Positions 52,053 to 61,176 of a DNA stretch of 64,000 bases are shown here, piece after piece. Below the pieces are notes generated by a model, which saw only the letters and a list, made by a program, of their open reading frames with translations, was not told where the DNA came from and did no database searches. A program made the translations under genes and the position numbers. Source of the stretch: Acutalibacter muris (GTDB lineage: Bacteria; Bacillota; Clostridia; Oscillospirales; Acutalibacteraceae); contig NZ_CP021422.1 in assembly GCF_002201475.1 (NCBI RefSeq), forward strand, positions 868,001 through 932,000. The letters run 5' to 3'. How positions within the stretch are numbered: the stretch's first letter is position 1; each line of letters opens with the position of its first letter.

Positions 52053-53240
52053 TCACAGCAGTTTTGCCGCTCTCTTGCCCTTCTCCGCCTGTATAAGCAC
52101 CTCCTCCCCCTCGGGCAGTCCCCCCAAATCCCGCAGTGCCTTACCCTCATGGTACACCACCGCGTATCCCCGGGAGAGGGCCTTTAGGGGGCTCAGCACG
52201 TCCAGCTTCGCCGCCGCCAGGGCTAGTTCATTTTTACAGCCAGAGAGCTTGTCCCTTACGGCACCGTCCAGCCGTATTGTCAGTCCGTCCACCATATCCC
52301 GGCGCAGCTTTACATAAGCGCCCCTGTCGGAGAGAGGGGAGTCCCCTATGAGCATATCCAGGCTCTGGCGGTAATACTCCAGGGTGTCCCGGGCCTTTCG
52401 GTGGAAATAGGAGTTATAGGAGCCTATGCTGTCCAGAAGCCCCTCACGGTCCGGGGTGCAGAGCTCCGCTGCGGCGGAGGGGGTGGGGGCCCGAAGGTCG
52501 GCGGCGAAGTCGCAGATGGTGAAGTCCGTCTCGTGGCCGACGGCAGAGATGACAGGAATTTTCGACGCGGCCACCGCTCTTGCCAGCCCCTCGTGGTTAA
52601 AGGCCCAGAGATCCTCCATGGACCCGCCACCCCGGCCTATAATTATCACGTCACAGGCGTCCAGAAGGTTTAAGGTTTTAAGGGCGGCTATAAGCTGCCC
52701 CGGCGCGCCCGCGCCCTGGACCTGCACCCCACAGAGCACCGTCTCGCAGATGGGCCAGCGCCGCCCGATAATATTCAGCATATCCTGCAAGGCCGCCCCG
52801 GTGGGGGAGGTGACAAGGCCTATCCTCATGGGGCAGACGGGTATGGGCCGCTTGTGTCCCCGGTCAAAAAGCCCCTCGGCGGCAAGCCGGACTTTAAGCT
52901 GCTCGAAGGCCAGGCTCAGGGCCCCCACGCCGTCGGGCTGCATTTCCTCGGCGTATAGCTGGTACTGGCCCGCAGGCTCATAGACCGAGACCCTTCCCCG
53001 GATTATCACCCTCATGCCGTCCTCTGGCCGGAACCGAAGCCGCCCGGCGGCGCTTGCGAACATCACCGACTTTATGGCGGAGCTCTCGTCCTTTAAAGAG
53101 AAGTACATATGCCCGGACCGGGCGTTTTGGGTGAAGTTGGATATTTCCCCGGCAATGTATATGTCAGACAGCCGCCCATCGCCATCGATAAGGGACTTTA
53201 AAAAGCGGTTGACCTGGGTTACGGTAAGTGTGGCGCTCAT
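52053..53240 (-). CDS. xseA: Exodeoxyribonuclease VII large subunit
   Basis: A 395-residue catalytic subunit of the single-strand exonuclease used in DNA repair. The N-terminal OB fold starts LTVTQVNRFLKSLIDGDGRL; catalytic core motifs are IGLVTSPTGAALQDMLNII and IIIGRGGGSMEDLWAFN, then PVISAVGHETDFTICDFAAD. ATG 53240 has AAGGAG 7 bases upstream; the longer frame overlaps the preceding gene. Confidence 0.96.
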   Translation of the reverse strand: MSATLTVTQVNRFLKSLIDGDGRLSDIYIAGEISNFTQNARSGHMYFSLKDESSAIKSVMFASAAGRLRFRPEDGMRVIIRGRVSVYEPAGQYQLYAEEMQPDGVGALSLAFEQLKVRLAAEGLFDRGHKRPIPVCPMRIGLVTSPTGAALQDMLNIIGRRWPICETVLCGVQVQGAGAPGQLIAALKTLNLLDACDVIIIGRGGGSMEDLWAFNHEGLARAVAASKIPVISAVGHETDFTICDFAADLRAPTPSAAAELCTPDREGLLDSIGSYNSYFHRKARDTLEYYRQSLDMLIGDSPLSDRGAYVKLRRDMVDGLTIRLDGAVRDKLSGCKNELALAAAKLDVLSPLKALSRGYAVVYHEGKALRDLGGLPEGEEVLIQAEKGKRAAKLL

Positions 53241-54163
53241 TCTGTTCTCCTTGCTTTGTATGCTAGTATTGCAACGCCGGCGGCGTTGTCGGCGGAAAAC
53301 TCCGGCGCGGCAAAGTAAGCGCCGAAGGGCCCCGAAAGCTTTTTTCGCAATATGCTGTTGGAGCACACCCCGCCCGAGAATACCACCGGCAGGTCACCGT
53401 GCTCCGACAGCAGAGCCGAGCACATCCCCTCCAGTGCGGCGGCTATGGACTCCAGGCAGTACCGGGCCGTTTCCTCCCTAGGGCGGCCCCTCCTTATCAT
53501 GTCCAGACACTGGTTCTCGATACCCGACAGGGAGCAATCCGCCCCCCGCAGCACGGGTCTTACCCGCACCCTCTCCGTCCAGGCCAGGGCCAGCCGCTCA
53601 AGCTCCGGCCCGCAGGGGAAGGAAAGTCCCAGGGCCACCCCCACCCGGTCCACGGCCTGCCCGGCCTTTAGGTCAAGGCTGCGGGCGGCGGGCAGTGCTA
53701 TGGGCCCCGCCGCCCCGCCCGGGGAAACCAGAAGCCCCTCGGTGGTGCCGCCGGACACGTGGAGGGCCAGGAATTTCTGCTCCAGCAGTTCCAGCCTGCC
53801 CGCCGAGTACAGCGCCGCCGCTATATGCCCCTGCTGATGGGAGAACCCATACACAGGCACATTCAGCGCCGCCCCCAGCACCCGGGCCATGCCCCTGCCG
53901 GTGAGAAAGCAGGGCATATAGGAGCCCTCGGCTCCGGTGGGGCTGACGGAGACGCCTATGACCGAAAGTTCAGCGTCCGGCAGCAGAGGGGAGAGGACCT
54001 CCGGCAGCTGGCGGGTGTGGTGGAACACCGCGTCGCTCTGCCTAAGGCCCTTCATGCCCTTTGGCACCGGCAGCGGCTTTTTAAGGTTGTCCGTTACCCT
54101 TGCGCCGTCATATTTTGCCGCCGAGGTGGTATAGTTGCTGGTGTCTATCCCCAGGGCGGTCAC
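53237..54163 (-). CDS. TsaD/Kae1-like protein (paralogue)
   Basis: A 308-residue ASKHA-fold protein related to TsaD. The HxxxH metal motif is present as HQQGH (about 110-114), with LHVSGGTTEG and VFSGGVCSN as the phosphate loops. It begins GIDTSNYTTS rather than GIETSCDETA and is shorter than true TsaD, so it is probably the Clostridia-specific paralogue found between nusB and xseA rather than the essential t6A enzyme. Function unknown. Overlaps both neighbours by 4 bases. Confidence 0.85.
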   Translation of the reverse strand: MTALGIDTSNYTTSAAKYDGARVTDNLKKPLPVPKGMKGLRQSDAVFHHTRQLPEVLSPLLPDAELSVIGVSVSPTGAEGSYMPCFLTGRGMARVLGAALNVPVYGFSHQQGHIAAALYSAGRLELLEQKFLALHVSGGTTEGLLVSPGGAAGPIALPAARSLDLKAGQAVDRVGVALGLSFPCGPELERLALAWTERVRVRPVLRGADCSLSGIENQCLDMIRRGRPREETARYCLESIAAALEGMCSALLSEHGDLPVVFSGGVCSNSILRKKLSGPFGAYFAAPEFSADNAAGVAILAYKARRTE

Positions 54164-54573
54164 TTTTTTTCCTCCGGCCCGCAGTGCTTCTTGGCTATGG
54201 AGCCCAGCACGCCGTTGATATAGGCCGGGTCCCCCTCGCCGCCGTAGGCCTTGGAGAGCTCCACGGCCTCGTTTATGGATACGCTTACCGGGATGTCCTT
54301 TTCATAGCACATCTCATATACCGCCAGACGCAGAAGGGTCAGGGCCACCTTCGAGACCCGGCGTATATTCCAGCCCTTTAGATTCCCCTCTATCATGCGG
54401 TCAATATCCTCCTTATGCTCCTCCACGCCGTAGCAGAGCCCCTCGGTGAAGGAGTCCGGCACAAGGTCCCGGGCTTCATGGGCGGCCCTTAAAATGTCGT
54501 CCACCGGGTCCCCGGAGACGGTCTCCTGGAACAACAGGCAAAAGGCCTGCTCCCTTGCTTCCCTTCTGGTCAT
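54160..54573 (-). CDS. nusB: Transcription antitermination factor NusB
   Basis: A 137-residue all-helical RNA-binding protein that with NusE supports rRNA antitermination. The start TRREAREQAFCLLFQ and the end VSINEAVELSKAYGGEGDPA are diagnostic. First gene of the run nusB-Kae1-like-xseA-xseB-ispA-pseudouridine synthase-phospholipase. Confidence 0.96.
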   Translation of the reverse strand: MTRREAREQAFCLLFQETVSGDPVDDILRAAHEARDLVPDSFTEGLCYGVEEHKEDIDRMIEGNLKGWNIRRVSKVALTLLRLAVYEMCYEKDIPVSVSINEAVELSKAYGGEGDPAYINGVLGSIAKKHCGPEEKK

Positions 54574-54620
54574 ATCCTATACCTTCCTCTCTCAAAACTC
54601 CATAAAATGCCATTTTAATT

Positions 54621-54649
54621 ATTCTAGCACAAATTCGTGAAAACTACAA
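54621..54649 (-). promoter_or_regulatory. Promoter of the nusB operon
   Basis: Minus strand TTGTAG (54644-54649), 17-base spacer, TAGAAT (54621-54626), about 45 bases before nusB. Confidence 0.75.
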
Positions 54650-54719
54650 CCGTTCCCGGGATATATGGCAAAGTTTATGGGAAAACTCAGAAAAGACCGA
54701 TAAAGAAAGGAGAAAAATT

Positions 54720-54884
54720 ATGAACGAGAGCAATCTGAAGTCCATGGACCCCGCAGCTCGGAGCTATTTCGACTCCCTTCCCCAGACCCTCAAGGCCCAG
54801 ATAGTTGAGAGCGGCGCGCAGCTTTGCACCAGGGAGGACCTGGAGAGGTACTGCAAGAACGCCCTTGAAAACAGGGCGCAGTGA
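54720..54884 (+). CDS. Small conserved-looking protein, 54 residues
   Basis: ATG 54720 has AAAGGAG 7 bases upstream and the frame ends at a TGA directly before a strong terminator. The peptide contains MDPAARSYFDSLPQTLKAQI and ends in a charged helix with two cysteines (CTREDLERYCKNALEN). No signal peptide or membrane helix. The layout of ribosome site, frame and terminator argues for a real gene; function unknown. Confidence 0.75.
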   Translation: MNESNLKSMDPAARSYFDSLPQTLKAQIVESGAQLCTREDLERYCKNALENRAQ

Positions 54885-54886
54885 AA

Positions 54887-54930
54887 AGCAAACAGGGCGC
54901 ACTTTGCGGGGTGCGCCCTGTTTGCTGCAA
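54887..54930. terminator. Bidirectional terminator between the small gene and coaX
   Basis: A 16-base-pair perfect stem (54887-54902 with 54911-54926) containing AACAGGGCGCAC, flanked by T residues on the right and A residues on the left, so it can serve both convergent genes. Confidence 0.92.
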
Positions 54931-54932
54931 TT

Positions 54933-55700
54933 TTACTTTGTGTTCTTTCTATAGAGTATATACAGCCCCTCCAGCATAAGGTTCTCGTCATAGTGCAGGT
55001 TCTCCCGGCAGTAGCTGTGGATAAGGGCCATAAGCCCCCCGGTAGCCACGGCGGTCACCGGCCGGCCCAGCTCCTCGGCGGTGCGTGAGATAAGGCCGTC
55101 TATCATCAGGGCGCTGCCGTACACGGCCCCGGACTGCATACAGTCCACGGTGTTGCTGCCGATAAAGCGCGCGGGCTCCCCCAGATGTATATAGGGCAGC
55201 TGGGCGGCCCGGGCCGAGAGCGCGTCCACCGACAGCCGCAGCCCAGGGATTATCATGCCGCCCCTATAGGCTCCGTGCTCGTCTATCACGGACATGGTGG
55301 TGGCCGTGCCCATGTCGAATATCACCAGGGGCGGCTTATACTTCGCCAGCGCCGCCACAGCGTCCACAACTAAGTCAGCCCCCAGCTGGGCAGGGTTGTC
55401 CATGCGTATGTCCAGCCCGGTCTTTAGGCCCGCGCCCACGCATAAAAACGTCCTGCCGGTTAGTATTTTCATAGCATCCTTTATGACCTTGCGAAGCTCC
55501 GGCACCACGCTTGAGAGTATGCCCCCGGAGATCTCCCCGGGGTCCGCGCCCCGGTCCCGGAGAAGGCCGCCGATAAGCAGGCTGTACTCGTCGGCGGTGC
55601 GGTCCCGGTCCGTGTGCATCCTAAGGGTAAGCGTAAGCTTTTCGCCCCTCCAGCAACCCAGGACCGTGTTGGTGTTTCCGATGTCAATGGTGAGTATCAT
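54933..55700 (-). CDS. coaX: Type III pantothenate kinase
   Basis: A 255-residue ASKHA-fold kinase for the first step of CoA synthesis. The phosphate motif ILTIDIGNTNTVLGCW starts the protein, followed by GADLVVDAVAAL and the conserved FDMGTATTMSVID. Type III enzymes are not feedback-inhibited by CoA. It follows an ECF transporter S component by 3 bases, which suggests pantothenate uptake and phosphorylation are coexpressed. Confidence 0.95.
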   Translation of the reverse strand: MILTIDIGNTNTVLGCWRGEKLTLTLRMHTDRDRTADEYSLLIGGLLRDRGADPGEISGGILSSVVPELRKVIKDAMKILTGRTFLCVGAGLKTGLDIRMDNPAQLGADLVVDAVAALAKYKPPLVIFDMGTATTMSVIDEHGAYRGGMIIPGLRLSVDALSARAAQLPYIHLGEPARFIGSNTVDCMQSGAVYGSALMIDGLISRTAEELGRPVTAVATGGLMALIHSYCRENLHYDENLMLEGLYILYRKNTK

Positions 55701-55703
55701 ATA

Positions 55704-56378
55704 TCATGACCCCTTCTTTATCTGAATGGAGGAGACGGCCTTGTTAAGCCCCAGGCAGACAGGCGGAGCGATGACCGCCGCTGCTATGGCCTCGGGTATG
55801 CCATTGGCGAAGACGGTGGTAAGGATAAAGCCGGTGACGGCGCTTTGGGCTATCCCCTGGGCGGCGGCGTAAGCGTCCCCCAAAAGCAGGCCGATAAGCC
55901 CCATTACCAGCACGGTGTTCACCGCCGAGCCTATGGCCCCGGCAAAAGCATAGCCCACCGTTTTTGCCGCGCCGCGGTTTATGGGCAGCCGCTCAAGGAG
56001 TTTTACCACGAACCACGGCACCACCCCCACTAGGATCCTCGGCACAAAGCATATCACCAGCGCCCAGGGGCTTCCATGGCTCTCCCCGGGCAGAGGGACA
56101 AAGGGGGAGAAGGCGAAGCTTACAAGGTTCGGCGCCATGGTGCCCTTCCAAAGACTGATAGCCCCGAACATCCCGCCCAGAAAGGCTCCCCTTTTGGGGC
56201 CCAGCAGTATGGACGCGAGGAGGACAGGGATATGCAGGGTGGTGGCCCGCATAAAGGGCAGGTCGATGAGCCCCAGGGGCGTGAAGCCCATAAGGAGCAG
56301 AAGGGCCGCGAACAGGGCGGTTAAAACCATCTCCTGTATCCCGGCTGTGCGTTTGGTGGGAAGATTTGCGTTTGTCAT
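55704..56378 (-). CDS. ECF transporter S component, probably for pantothenate
   Basis: A 224-residue membrane protein with about six helices, the substrate-binding unit of an energy-coupling-factor vitamin transporter. The N-terminal EMVLTALFAALLLLMGFTP and the segment HIPVLLASILLGPKRGAFLG match S components. The adjacent coaX suggests pantothenate (PanT-like), but the ligand is an inference from context. A structured 5' leader precedes it. Confidence 0.88.
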   Translation of the reverse strand: MTNANLPTKRTAGIQEMVLTALFAALLLLMGFTPLGLIDLPFMRATTLHIPVLLASILLGPKRGAFLGGMFGAISLWKGTMAPNLVSFAFSPFVPLPGESHGSPWALVICFVPRILVGVVPWFVVKLLERLPINRGAAKTVGYAFAGAIGSAVNTVLVMGLIGLLLGDAYAAAQGIAQSAVTGFILTTVFANGIPEAIAAAVIAPPVCLGLNKAVSSIQIKKGS

Positions 56379-56394
56379 AAAAATTACCTCCTGC

Positions 56395-56495
56395 CGCCCG
56401 CAAAAGCGGTGCAGCGAATGAATATTATTCCCGGGAGCGCGATATATTTCCGGTCCCGCCCAAAGCGGTACGGGCCGGATAACCTCACCCGGGTC
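56395..56495 (-). promoter_or_regulatory. Structured leader of the ECF S component-coaX unit (possible riboswitch)
   Basis: On the minus strand CCCGGG (56488-56493) can pair with CCCGGG (56430-56435), enclosing TCCGG-CCCG...CGGG-A-CCGGA. A second hairpin, CTGC-CCGC-TTTT-GCGG-GCAG, runs directly into the GGAGG ribosome site. This looks like a translational control leader, but it does not match a riboswitch family I can name. Confidence 0.45.
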
Positions 56496-56500
56496 TGTAT

Positions 56501-56529
56501 ATTATAACCGTGAAGGAAGGATTTTGCAA
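56501..56529 (-). promoter_or_regulatory. Promoter of the ECF S component-coaX unit
   Basis: Minus strand TTGCAA (56524-56529), 17-base spacer, TATAAT (56501-56506). Confidence 0.85.
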
Positions 56530-56568
56530 GCCCTTATGCGCAATACTTCCAAAATATTGTGTTCGTGC

Positions 56569-56597
56569 TTTACATTGCCCCAGGAATTTGTTATAAT
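56569..56597 (+). promoter_or_regulatory. coaBC promoter
   Basis: TTTACA (56569-56574), 17-base spacer, TATAAT (56592-56597), about 37 bases before the GTG start of coaBC. Divergent from the coaX promoter, so the two CoA units flank one control region. Confidence 0.85.
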
Positions 56598-56640
56598 TTG
56601 GATATAAATGCAGAATTACTCCCAATGGAGGCGGTTTTAA

Positions 56641-57843
56641 GTGAAAAAGAAGACCGTGGTGCTGGGCGTGACCGGCGGCATAGCCTGCTATAAATCCGCG
56701 GCCCTGGCCTCAAAGCTTACCCAGCGGGGCTATGACGTGGAGGTGGTGCTGACAAAAAACGCCACTGAGTTTATCGGCCCACATACCTTCGAGTCCCTGA
56801 CCCATAACCGGGCCATGGTGGACACCTTCGACAGGAATTTTCAGAGCCATGTGGAGCATGTGGCACTGGCGGACAAGGCGGACCTGCTGATAGTGGCCCC
56901 GGCCACTGCAAACATAATCGCAAAAGCCGCCCATGGCATTGCGGACGATATGCTCTCTACCACTATTTTAGCCTGCGACTGCAAGAAGCTCATGGCCCCC
57001 GCCATGAACACCCGTATGTACGATAACCCGGTGACCCGGGACAACCTCGAGACCTTGCGAAGGTACGGCTGGGAGGTCATAGAGCCCGCAAGCGGCAGGC
57101 TGGCCTGCGGGGCCGTGGGCAGGGGAAAGATGCCCGAACCAGAGGATCTATTGGAAGCGGTGGACCATGCCATAGCCTATGACAAGGACCTTTCCGGCGT
57201 GCGTGTTCTGGTGACGGCGGGGCCGACACAGGAATCGTTGGACCCGGTGCGGTATCTGACGAACCATTCCTCCGGCAAAATGGGCTACGCCATAGCGAGA
57301 GCGGCGGCGTGGCGGGGGGCGGAGGTCACCCTGGTAAGCGGCCCGACGGCGCTGAAAAAGCCCGCCTATGTGGACACGGTGGACGTGGTGACTGTCCGGG
57401 AGATGTTCGGGGCCGTGACAAGCCGTGCCGGGGAGCAGGACGTGATAATAAAGGCAGCGGCGGTGGCCGACTACCGCCCGGCGCAGGTCGCGGACGGCAA
57501 GATAAAGAAGGGGGCGGGCGAGGGCCTGACCCTTGAGCTCCGGCGCACGGACGATATTTTAGCGTATCTCGGGGAGCACAAGCGGCCGGGACAGATACTC
57601 TGCGGGTTCAGCATGGAGACGGAGAATTTGGTCGAGAACAGCCGGAAAAAGCTCATAAGGAAGAACCTTGATATAGTCGCCGCAAACTCCCTTAAAGAGG
57701 AGGGCGCGGGCTTCGGAGTCTCCACAAACGTCCTGACCCTGATAACCCGGGAGGACGAGACGCAGCTGCCCCTGCTGACAAAAGAAGAAGCGGCCCACAG
57801 GCTGCTGGACAGGATAGCTGAACTCAGGGGAGAGCGGGCATAA
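56641..57843 (+). CDS. coaBC: Phosphopantothenoylcysteine decarboxylase/synthase
   Basis: A 400-residue bifunctional enzyme: the N-terminal flavin decarboxylase (CoaC; VTGGIACYKSAALAS, HVEHVALAD with catalytic His, APAMNTRMYDNP) and the C-terminal ligase (CoaB; VLVTAGPTQESLDPVRYLTN, KAAAVADYRP). Makes 4'-phosphopantetheine. GTG start with GGAGG 8 bases upstream. Divergent from coaX, so pantothenate uptake, phosphorylation and the next two steps are clustered. Confidence 0.96.
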   Translation: MKKKTVVLGVTGGIACYKSAALASKLTQRGYDVEVVLTKNATEFIGPHTFESLTHNRAMVDTFDRNFQSHVEHVALADKADLLIVAPATANIIAKAAHGIADDMLSTTILACDCKKLMAPAMNTRMYDNPVTRDNLETLRRYGWEVIEPASGRLACGAVGRGKMPEPEDLLEAVDHAIAYDKDLSGVRVLVTAGPTQESLDPVRYLTNHSSGKMGYAIARAAAWRGAEVTLVSGPTALKKPAYVDTVDVVTVREMFGAVTSRAGEQDVIIKAAAVADYRPAQVADGKIKKGAGEGLTLELRRTDDILAYLGEHKRPGQILCGFSMETENLVENSRKKLIRKNLDIVAANSLKEEGAGFGVSTNVLTLITREDETQLPLLTKEEAAHRLLDRIAELRGERA

Positions 57844-57860
57844 GCTTTAGGAGGGTAAAA

Positions 57861-58271
57861 ATGAAGAAACGTATAATAATTTTTGTAATCACCATAGCGC
57901 TGGCCGCGCTGCTCAGCGCGGGCGGGTATATCCTTATCTGGGGTATGCCGGTTTCCGGCGCGCCCAACCCCAGAGACGTGCAGAGCGTCACGGTGAAGTA
58001 CGGCGAGGAGCCGGGCGGGGCGGTGGAGTATACCGACCCGGAGAAGATAGAGAGCGCCTGCCGGCTTTTGGGCAGCATGAACTATGAGCCCTTCACAGAA
58101 GCCAGCGAGGGCGACGCGATAGCCGTCACTATCACCTATAACATGAAGGACGGCTCCCGAAAGGTGGCGGCGGCCAACAGCCAGACCGGCTGGTGGCAGG
58201 GTAAGACCATGAAGCTAAAGCAGGGGGACGTGTTCGTGAACGTGGCAGAGGGGCTTTTCCCCCGGGATTAG
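57861..58271 (+). CDS. Membrane-anchored small protein, unknown
   Basis: A 136-residue protein with a single N-terminal hydrophobic helix (IIIFVITIALAALLSAGGYI) and a soluble beta-rich remainder outside the membrane. It has no lipobox. GGAGG precedes the ATG 17 bases after coaBC, so it is probably cotranscribed. No family recognised. Confidence 0.75.
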   Translation: MKKRIIIFVITIALAALLSAGGYILIWGMPVSGAPNPRDVQSVTVKYGEEPGGAVEYTDPEKIESACRLLGSMNYEPFTEASEGDAIAVTITYNMKDGSRKVAAANSQTGWWQGKTMKLKQGDVFVNVAEGLFPRD

Positions 58272-58322
58272 GAAGCGCAGAGGGAACATAATTATAATAT
58301 AAAAACACGGAGGTAACTGAAA

Positions 58323-59579
58323 ATGTACAAGGATCTGATGGATACCATCGGCTTTGTGGCCGAGACCGACCCGGAGGTAGCGGACGCCATGTCGCGGGAG
58401 CTCTCACGCCAGCGGCGGAATCTGGAGCTTATCGCCTCGGAGAACATCGTCTCCCCGGCGGTGATGGCGGCCATGGGCACGGTGCTTACCAACAAGTACG
58501 CCGAGGGCTACCCCGGCCACAGGTACTACGGCGGGTGCCAGTGCGTGGATATTGCCGAGGACATCGCCAGAGAGCGGGCCTGTAAACTCTTCGGGGCCCA
58601 GCACGCCAACGTCCAGCCCCACTCCGGGGCCCAGGCCAACCTGGCGGTGTACTTCGCGTTCCTACAGCCCGGGGACACGGTGCTGGGCATGAACCTGTCC
58701 GAGGGCGGGCACCTGTCCCACGGCTCGCCGGTGAATATGTCCGGGGCCCTCTACAATTTTGTCGCCTACGGCGTGGAGCCGGACACCGGGCGCATAAACT
58801 ATGACAAGGTGATGGATCTTGCCATGAAGGAGAAGCCGAAGCTCATAGTGGCCGGGGCCAGCGCCTATGCCAGGGCCATAGACTTCTCAAGGTTCCGAGA
58901 GATAGCGGACGCCTGCGGGGCGAAGCTGATGGTGGACATGGCGCATATCGCGGGCTTAGTGGCCGCCGGGTGCCATCAGAACCCGGTGCCCTACGCCGAC
59001 GTGGTGACCACCACTACCCATAAGACCCTAAGAGGTCCCAGGGGCGGGCTGATACTCTGCCGGGAGGAGTACGCAAAGGCCATAGACAAGGCTATATTCC
59101 CCGGCACCCAGGGCGGTCCTCTTGAGCATATTATCGCCGCCAAGGCCGTATGTTTAGGTGAGGCCCTAAAGCCGGAATTTAAAGAGTATGGACAGCAGGT
59201 GGTAAAGAACGCGGCGGCGCTGGCCGAGGGGCTTATGAAGCGTGGCGTAAAGCTGGTGTCCGGGGGCACGGACAATCACCTTATGCTGGTGGACCTCTCC
59301 GGGCTGGAGCTCACAGGCAAGGAGCTGGAGCGCAGGCTTGACGAGGTGTATATCACCGCCAACAAGAACACTGTGCCCGGGGAGCAGCGCAGCCCCTTCG
59401 TCACCAGTGGCCTGCGGCTGGGGACCCCGGCGGTGACCACCAGGGGGCTCAAGGAGGACGACATGGACCGGGTGGCCGAGTGCATAGCCCTGGCTATGGA
59501 GGAGGGCTTCGAGGATAAGGTAGAGAAGCTCCGGGGCATGGTAGAGGACATCTGTAAAAAATACCCCCTGTACGAGTAA
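58323..59579 (+). CDS. glyA: Serine hydroxymethyltransferase
   Basis: A 418-residue PLP enzyme interconverting serine and glycine and charging tetrahydrofolate. The PLP lysine is in [16 protein letters not shown] (about 222-237); the start [20 protein letters not shown] and [10 protein letters not shown] are standard. GGAGG lies 10 bases upstream. Confidence 0.97.
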   Translation: MYKDLMDTIGFVAETDPEVADAMSRELSRQRRNLELIASENIVSPAVMAAMGTVLTNKYAEGYPGHRYYGGCQCVDIAEDIARERACKLFGAQHANVQPHSGAQANLAVYFAFLQPGDTVLGMNLSEGGHLSHGSPVNMSGALYNFVAYGVEPDTGRINYDKVMDLAMKEKPKLIVAGASAYARAIDFSRFREIADACGAKLMVDMAHIAGLVAAGCHQNPVPYADVVTTTTHKTLRGPRGGLILCREEYAKAIDKAIFPGTQGGPLEHIIAAKAVCLGEALKPEFKEYGQQVVKNAAALAEGLMKRGVKLVSGGTDNHLMLVDLSGLELTGKELERRLDEVYITANKNTVPGEQRSPFVTSGLRLGTPAVTTRGLKEDDMDRVAECIALAMEEGFEDKVEKLRGMVEDICKKYPLYE

Positions 59580-59604
59580 AAGAAAAAAACGAAAAAAGTT
59601 TCGT

Positions 59605-59666
59605 CCACCTTTTCAAAGGTGGTGGGGTGGAGGGGCAGAAGCCCTCGAGTTCACTTCGTGAACTCG
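59605..59666. other. Pair of perfect hairpins after glyA
   Basis: CCACCTTT-TC-AAAGGTGG (59605-59622) and CGAGTTCAC-TTC-GTGAACTCG (59646-59666) lie in the 130-base gap before the rubredoxin gene. The first follows GTTTCGT, the second is not followed by a T tract. They may be a terminator relic plus a processed element, or a dispersed repeat. Confidence 0.6.
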
Positions 59667-59709
59667 GCCGTCGGAGGCTGTAAATATACTTCAGAAAAAA
59701 TGAGGTAAG

Positions 59710-60420
59710 ATGACAATGAAACCCTTAGTATTAGGCAATATAACCTACGGTATGTACGCCATAGGAGTAAAGGACCAGAACGGCCCCAGCGCCTGCATCG
59801 TGAACACCGTAATGCAGGTGACAAAAACCTCCCCCAGCGCGCCGCCGCTTATAGCTCTATCCATGAATACCGAAAACTACAGCTGCCAGTGCATTGAGGA
59901 GAGCGGCGTGTTCACCATCTCCGTGCTCTCTGAGAGCACCCCGGCCACTGTAATAGGGGCCCTGGGCTTCACAAGCGGAGGGCACGGCGGCAAGCTCGAC
60001 AATATCCGCCACAAGGTCCTGATGGAGGGCGTGCCGGTGATAAAGGAGAACACCTGCTGCTGGTTTTTGTGCCAGGTAAAGGCGAAGCTGCCTGTGGGCG
60101 GGCAGGTGCTGTTTGTGGCGGAGATAATCGCCGGGAGTGATTTGCCCGGGGGCATAGAAACCGCCGGAAAGTTCGAGGCCTATAAGCCCATGACCTACCA
60201 GTATTATGTGGAGAAGCTGGGCGGGGTCTCCCCTAGGAAAGCGCCCACGTATCTTGCAAATAACCAGGGCGGCGAGAGGATAACCGGCGAGCGCTTCATC
60301 TGCTCGGTGTGCGGGTATGAGTATAAGGACCCCAACTTCGGCTTCGAGGAGCTGCCCGTGGACTGGAGCTGTCCCATATGCAAGATGCCCAAAAAGGCCT
60401 TTGTGCGCAAGAAGGGATGA
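59710..60420 (+). CDS. hrb: High-molecular-weight rubredoxin (flavin reductase-rubredoxin fusion)
   Basis: A 236-residue redox protein. Residues 1 to about 160 form a flavin-reductase-like FMN domain ([32 protein letters not shown]); residues about 195-236 are a complete rubredoxin with its four cysteines in ICSVCGYEY and [10 protein letters not shown]. In acetogens such Hrb proteins transfer electrons to flavodiiron proteins and rubrerythrin for defence against oxygen and NO. Stop overlaps tcdA by 4 bases. Confidence 0.92.
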   Translation: MTMKPLVLGNITYGMYAIGVKDQNGPSACIVNTVMQVTKTSPSAPPLIALSMNTENYSCQCIEESGVFTISVLSESTPATVIGALGFTSGGHGGKLDNIRHKVLMEGVPVIKENTCCWFLCQVKAKLPVGGQVLFVAEIIAGSDLPGGIETAGKFEAYKPMTYQYYVEKLGGVSPRKAPTYLANNQGGERITGERFICSVCGYEYKDPNFGFEELPVDWSCPICKMPKKAFVRKKG

Positions 60421-61130
60421 GGGCGGAGACCCCCTATGAGCGCCAGGAGCCCCTATTAGGCCCCCGGTCCCTATCCAAGCTGAGAGCTGCCAGAGTGGCG
60501 GTATTCGGCCTGGGGGGCGTGGGCGGCAGCGCGGCGGAGGCCCTGGCCCGCAGCGGTGTGGGGAAACTCACGCTTATTGACGGCGACGTATACTCCGTCT
60601 CGAACCTTAACCGCCAGCTTTTTGCCACGGCGGAAAATATTGGTACGCCCAAAGTTGAAGCGGCGGCAAAGCGGCTCAGGCTAATAAACCCTGAGATAGA
60701 GTTGGAGCTCCACCTGCTCAGCTATACCCCTGACACTGAGAGCCAGCTTGACTTCACCCGGTACGGCTACATTATGGACTGTATAGACATGGTCACCGGC
60801 AAGCTGGCCATTATAGAGCGTGCCCACAGACTGGGCGTGCCGGTGATCAGCGCCCTGGGCGCGGGGAACAAGCTGGACCCCACGGCCTTTAAGGTGGCGG
60901 ACATATATGAAACCTCTGTGTGCCCCCTGGCGCGGGTCATGCGCCGGGAGCTGAAAAAGCGCGGGATAGAGGAGCTGAAGGTGGTCTACTCCACCGAACC
61001 GCCACTGCCAGCCTTGCTGGAGGAGGGCGGAAAGCCCGTACCCGGCAGCGTGGCCTTTGTGCCGCCGGTGATGGGCTTGATAATGGCTGGGGAGGTTGTG
61101 AAGGATATCTGCGGCATAAAATTAAACTGA
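60417..61130 (+). CDS. tcdA: tRNA threonylcarbamoyladenosine dehydratase
   Basis: A 237-residue E1-like (ThiF family) enzyme that cyclises t6A37 of tRNA to ct6A. The ATP motif [20 protein letters not shown] is at about 28-47, followed by [16 protein letters not shown]; catalytic Cys is in [18 protein letters not shown] 60417 overlaps the hrb stop; the longer frame lies inside hrb. Ends before a strong terminator. Confidence 0.94.
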   Translation: MRAETPYERQEPLLGPRSLSKLRAARVAVFGLGGVGGSAAEALARSGVGKLTLIDGDVYSVSNLNRQLFATAENIGTPKVEAAAKRLRLINPEIELELHLLSYTPDTESQLDFTRYGYIMDCIDMVTGKLAIIERAHRLGVPVISALGAGNKLDPTAFKVADIYETSVCPLARVMRRELKKRGIEELKVVYSTEPPLPALLEEGGKPVPGSVAFVPPVMGLIMAGEVVKDICGIKLN

Positions 61131-61135
61131 GAGCA

Positions 61136-61174
61136 CAGAAGAAAAGCCTTCCCCGAGGGGAGGCTTTTCTTCTG
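61136..61174. terminator. Bidirectional terminator between tcdA and the Rrf2 gene
   Basis: CAGAAGAAAAGCCT (61136-61149) pairs with AGGCTTTTCTTCTG (61161-61174), a 14-base-pair stem with an inner CCCC/GGGG extension and T/A-rich ends suitable for both strands. Confidence 0.9.
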
Positions 61175-61176
61175 CC

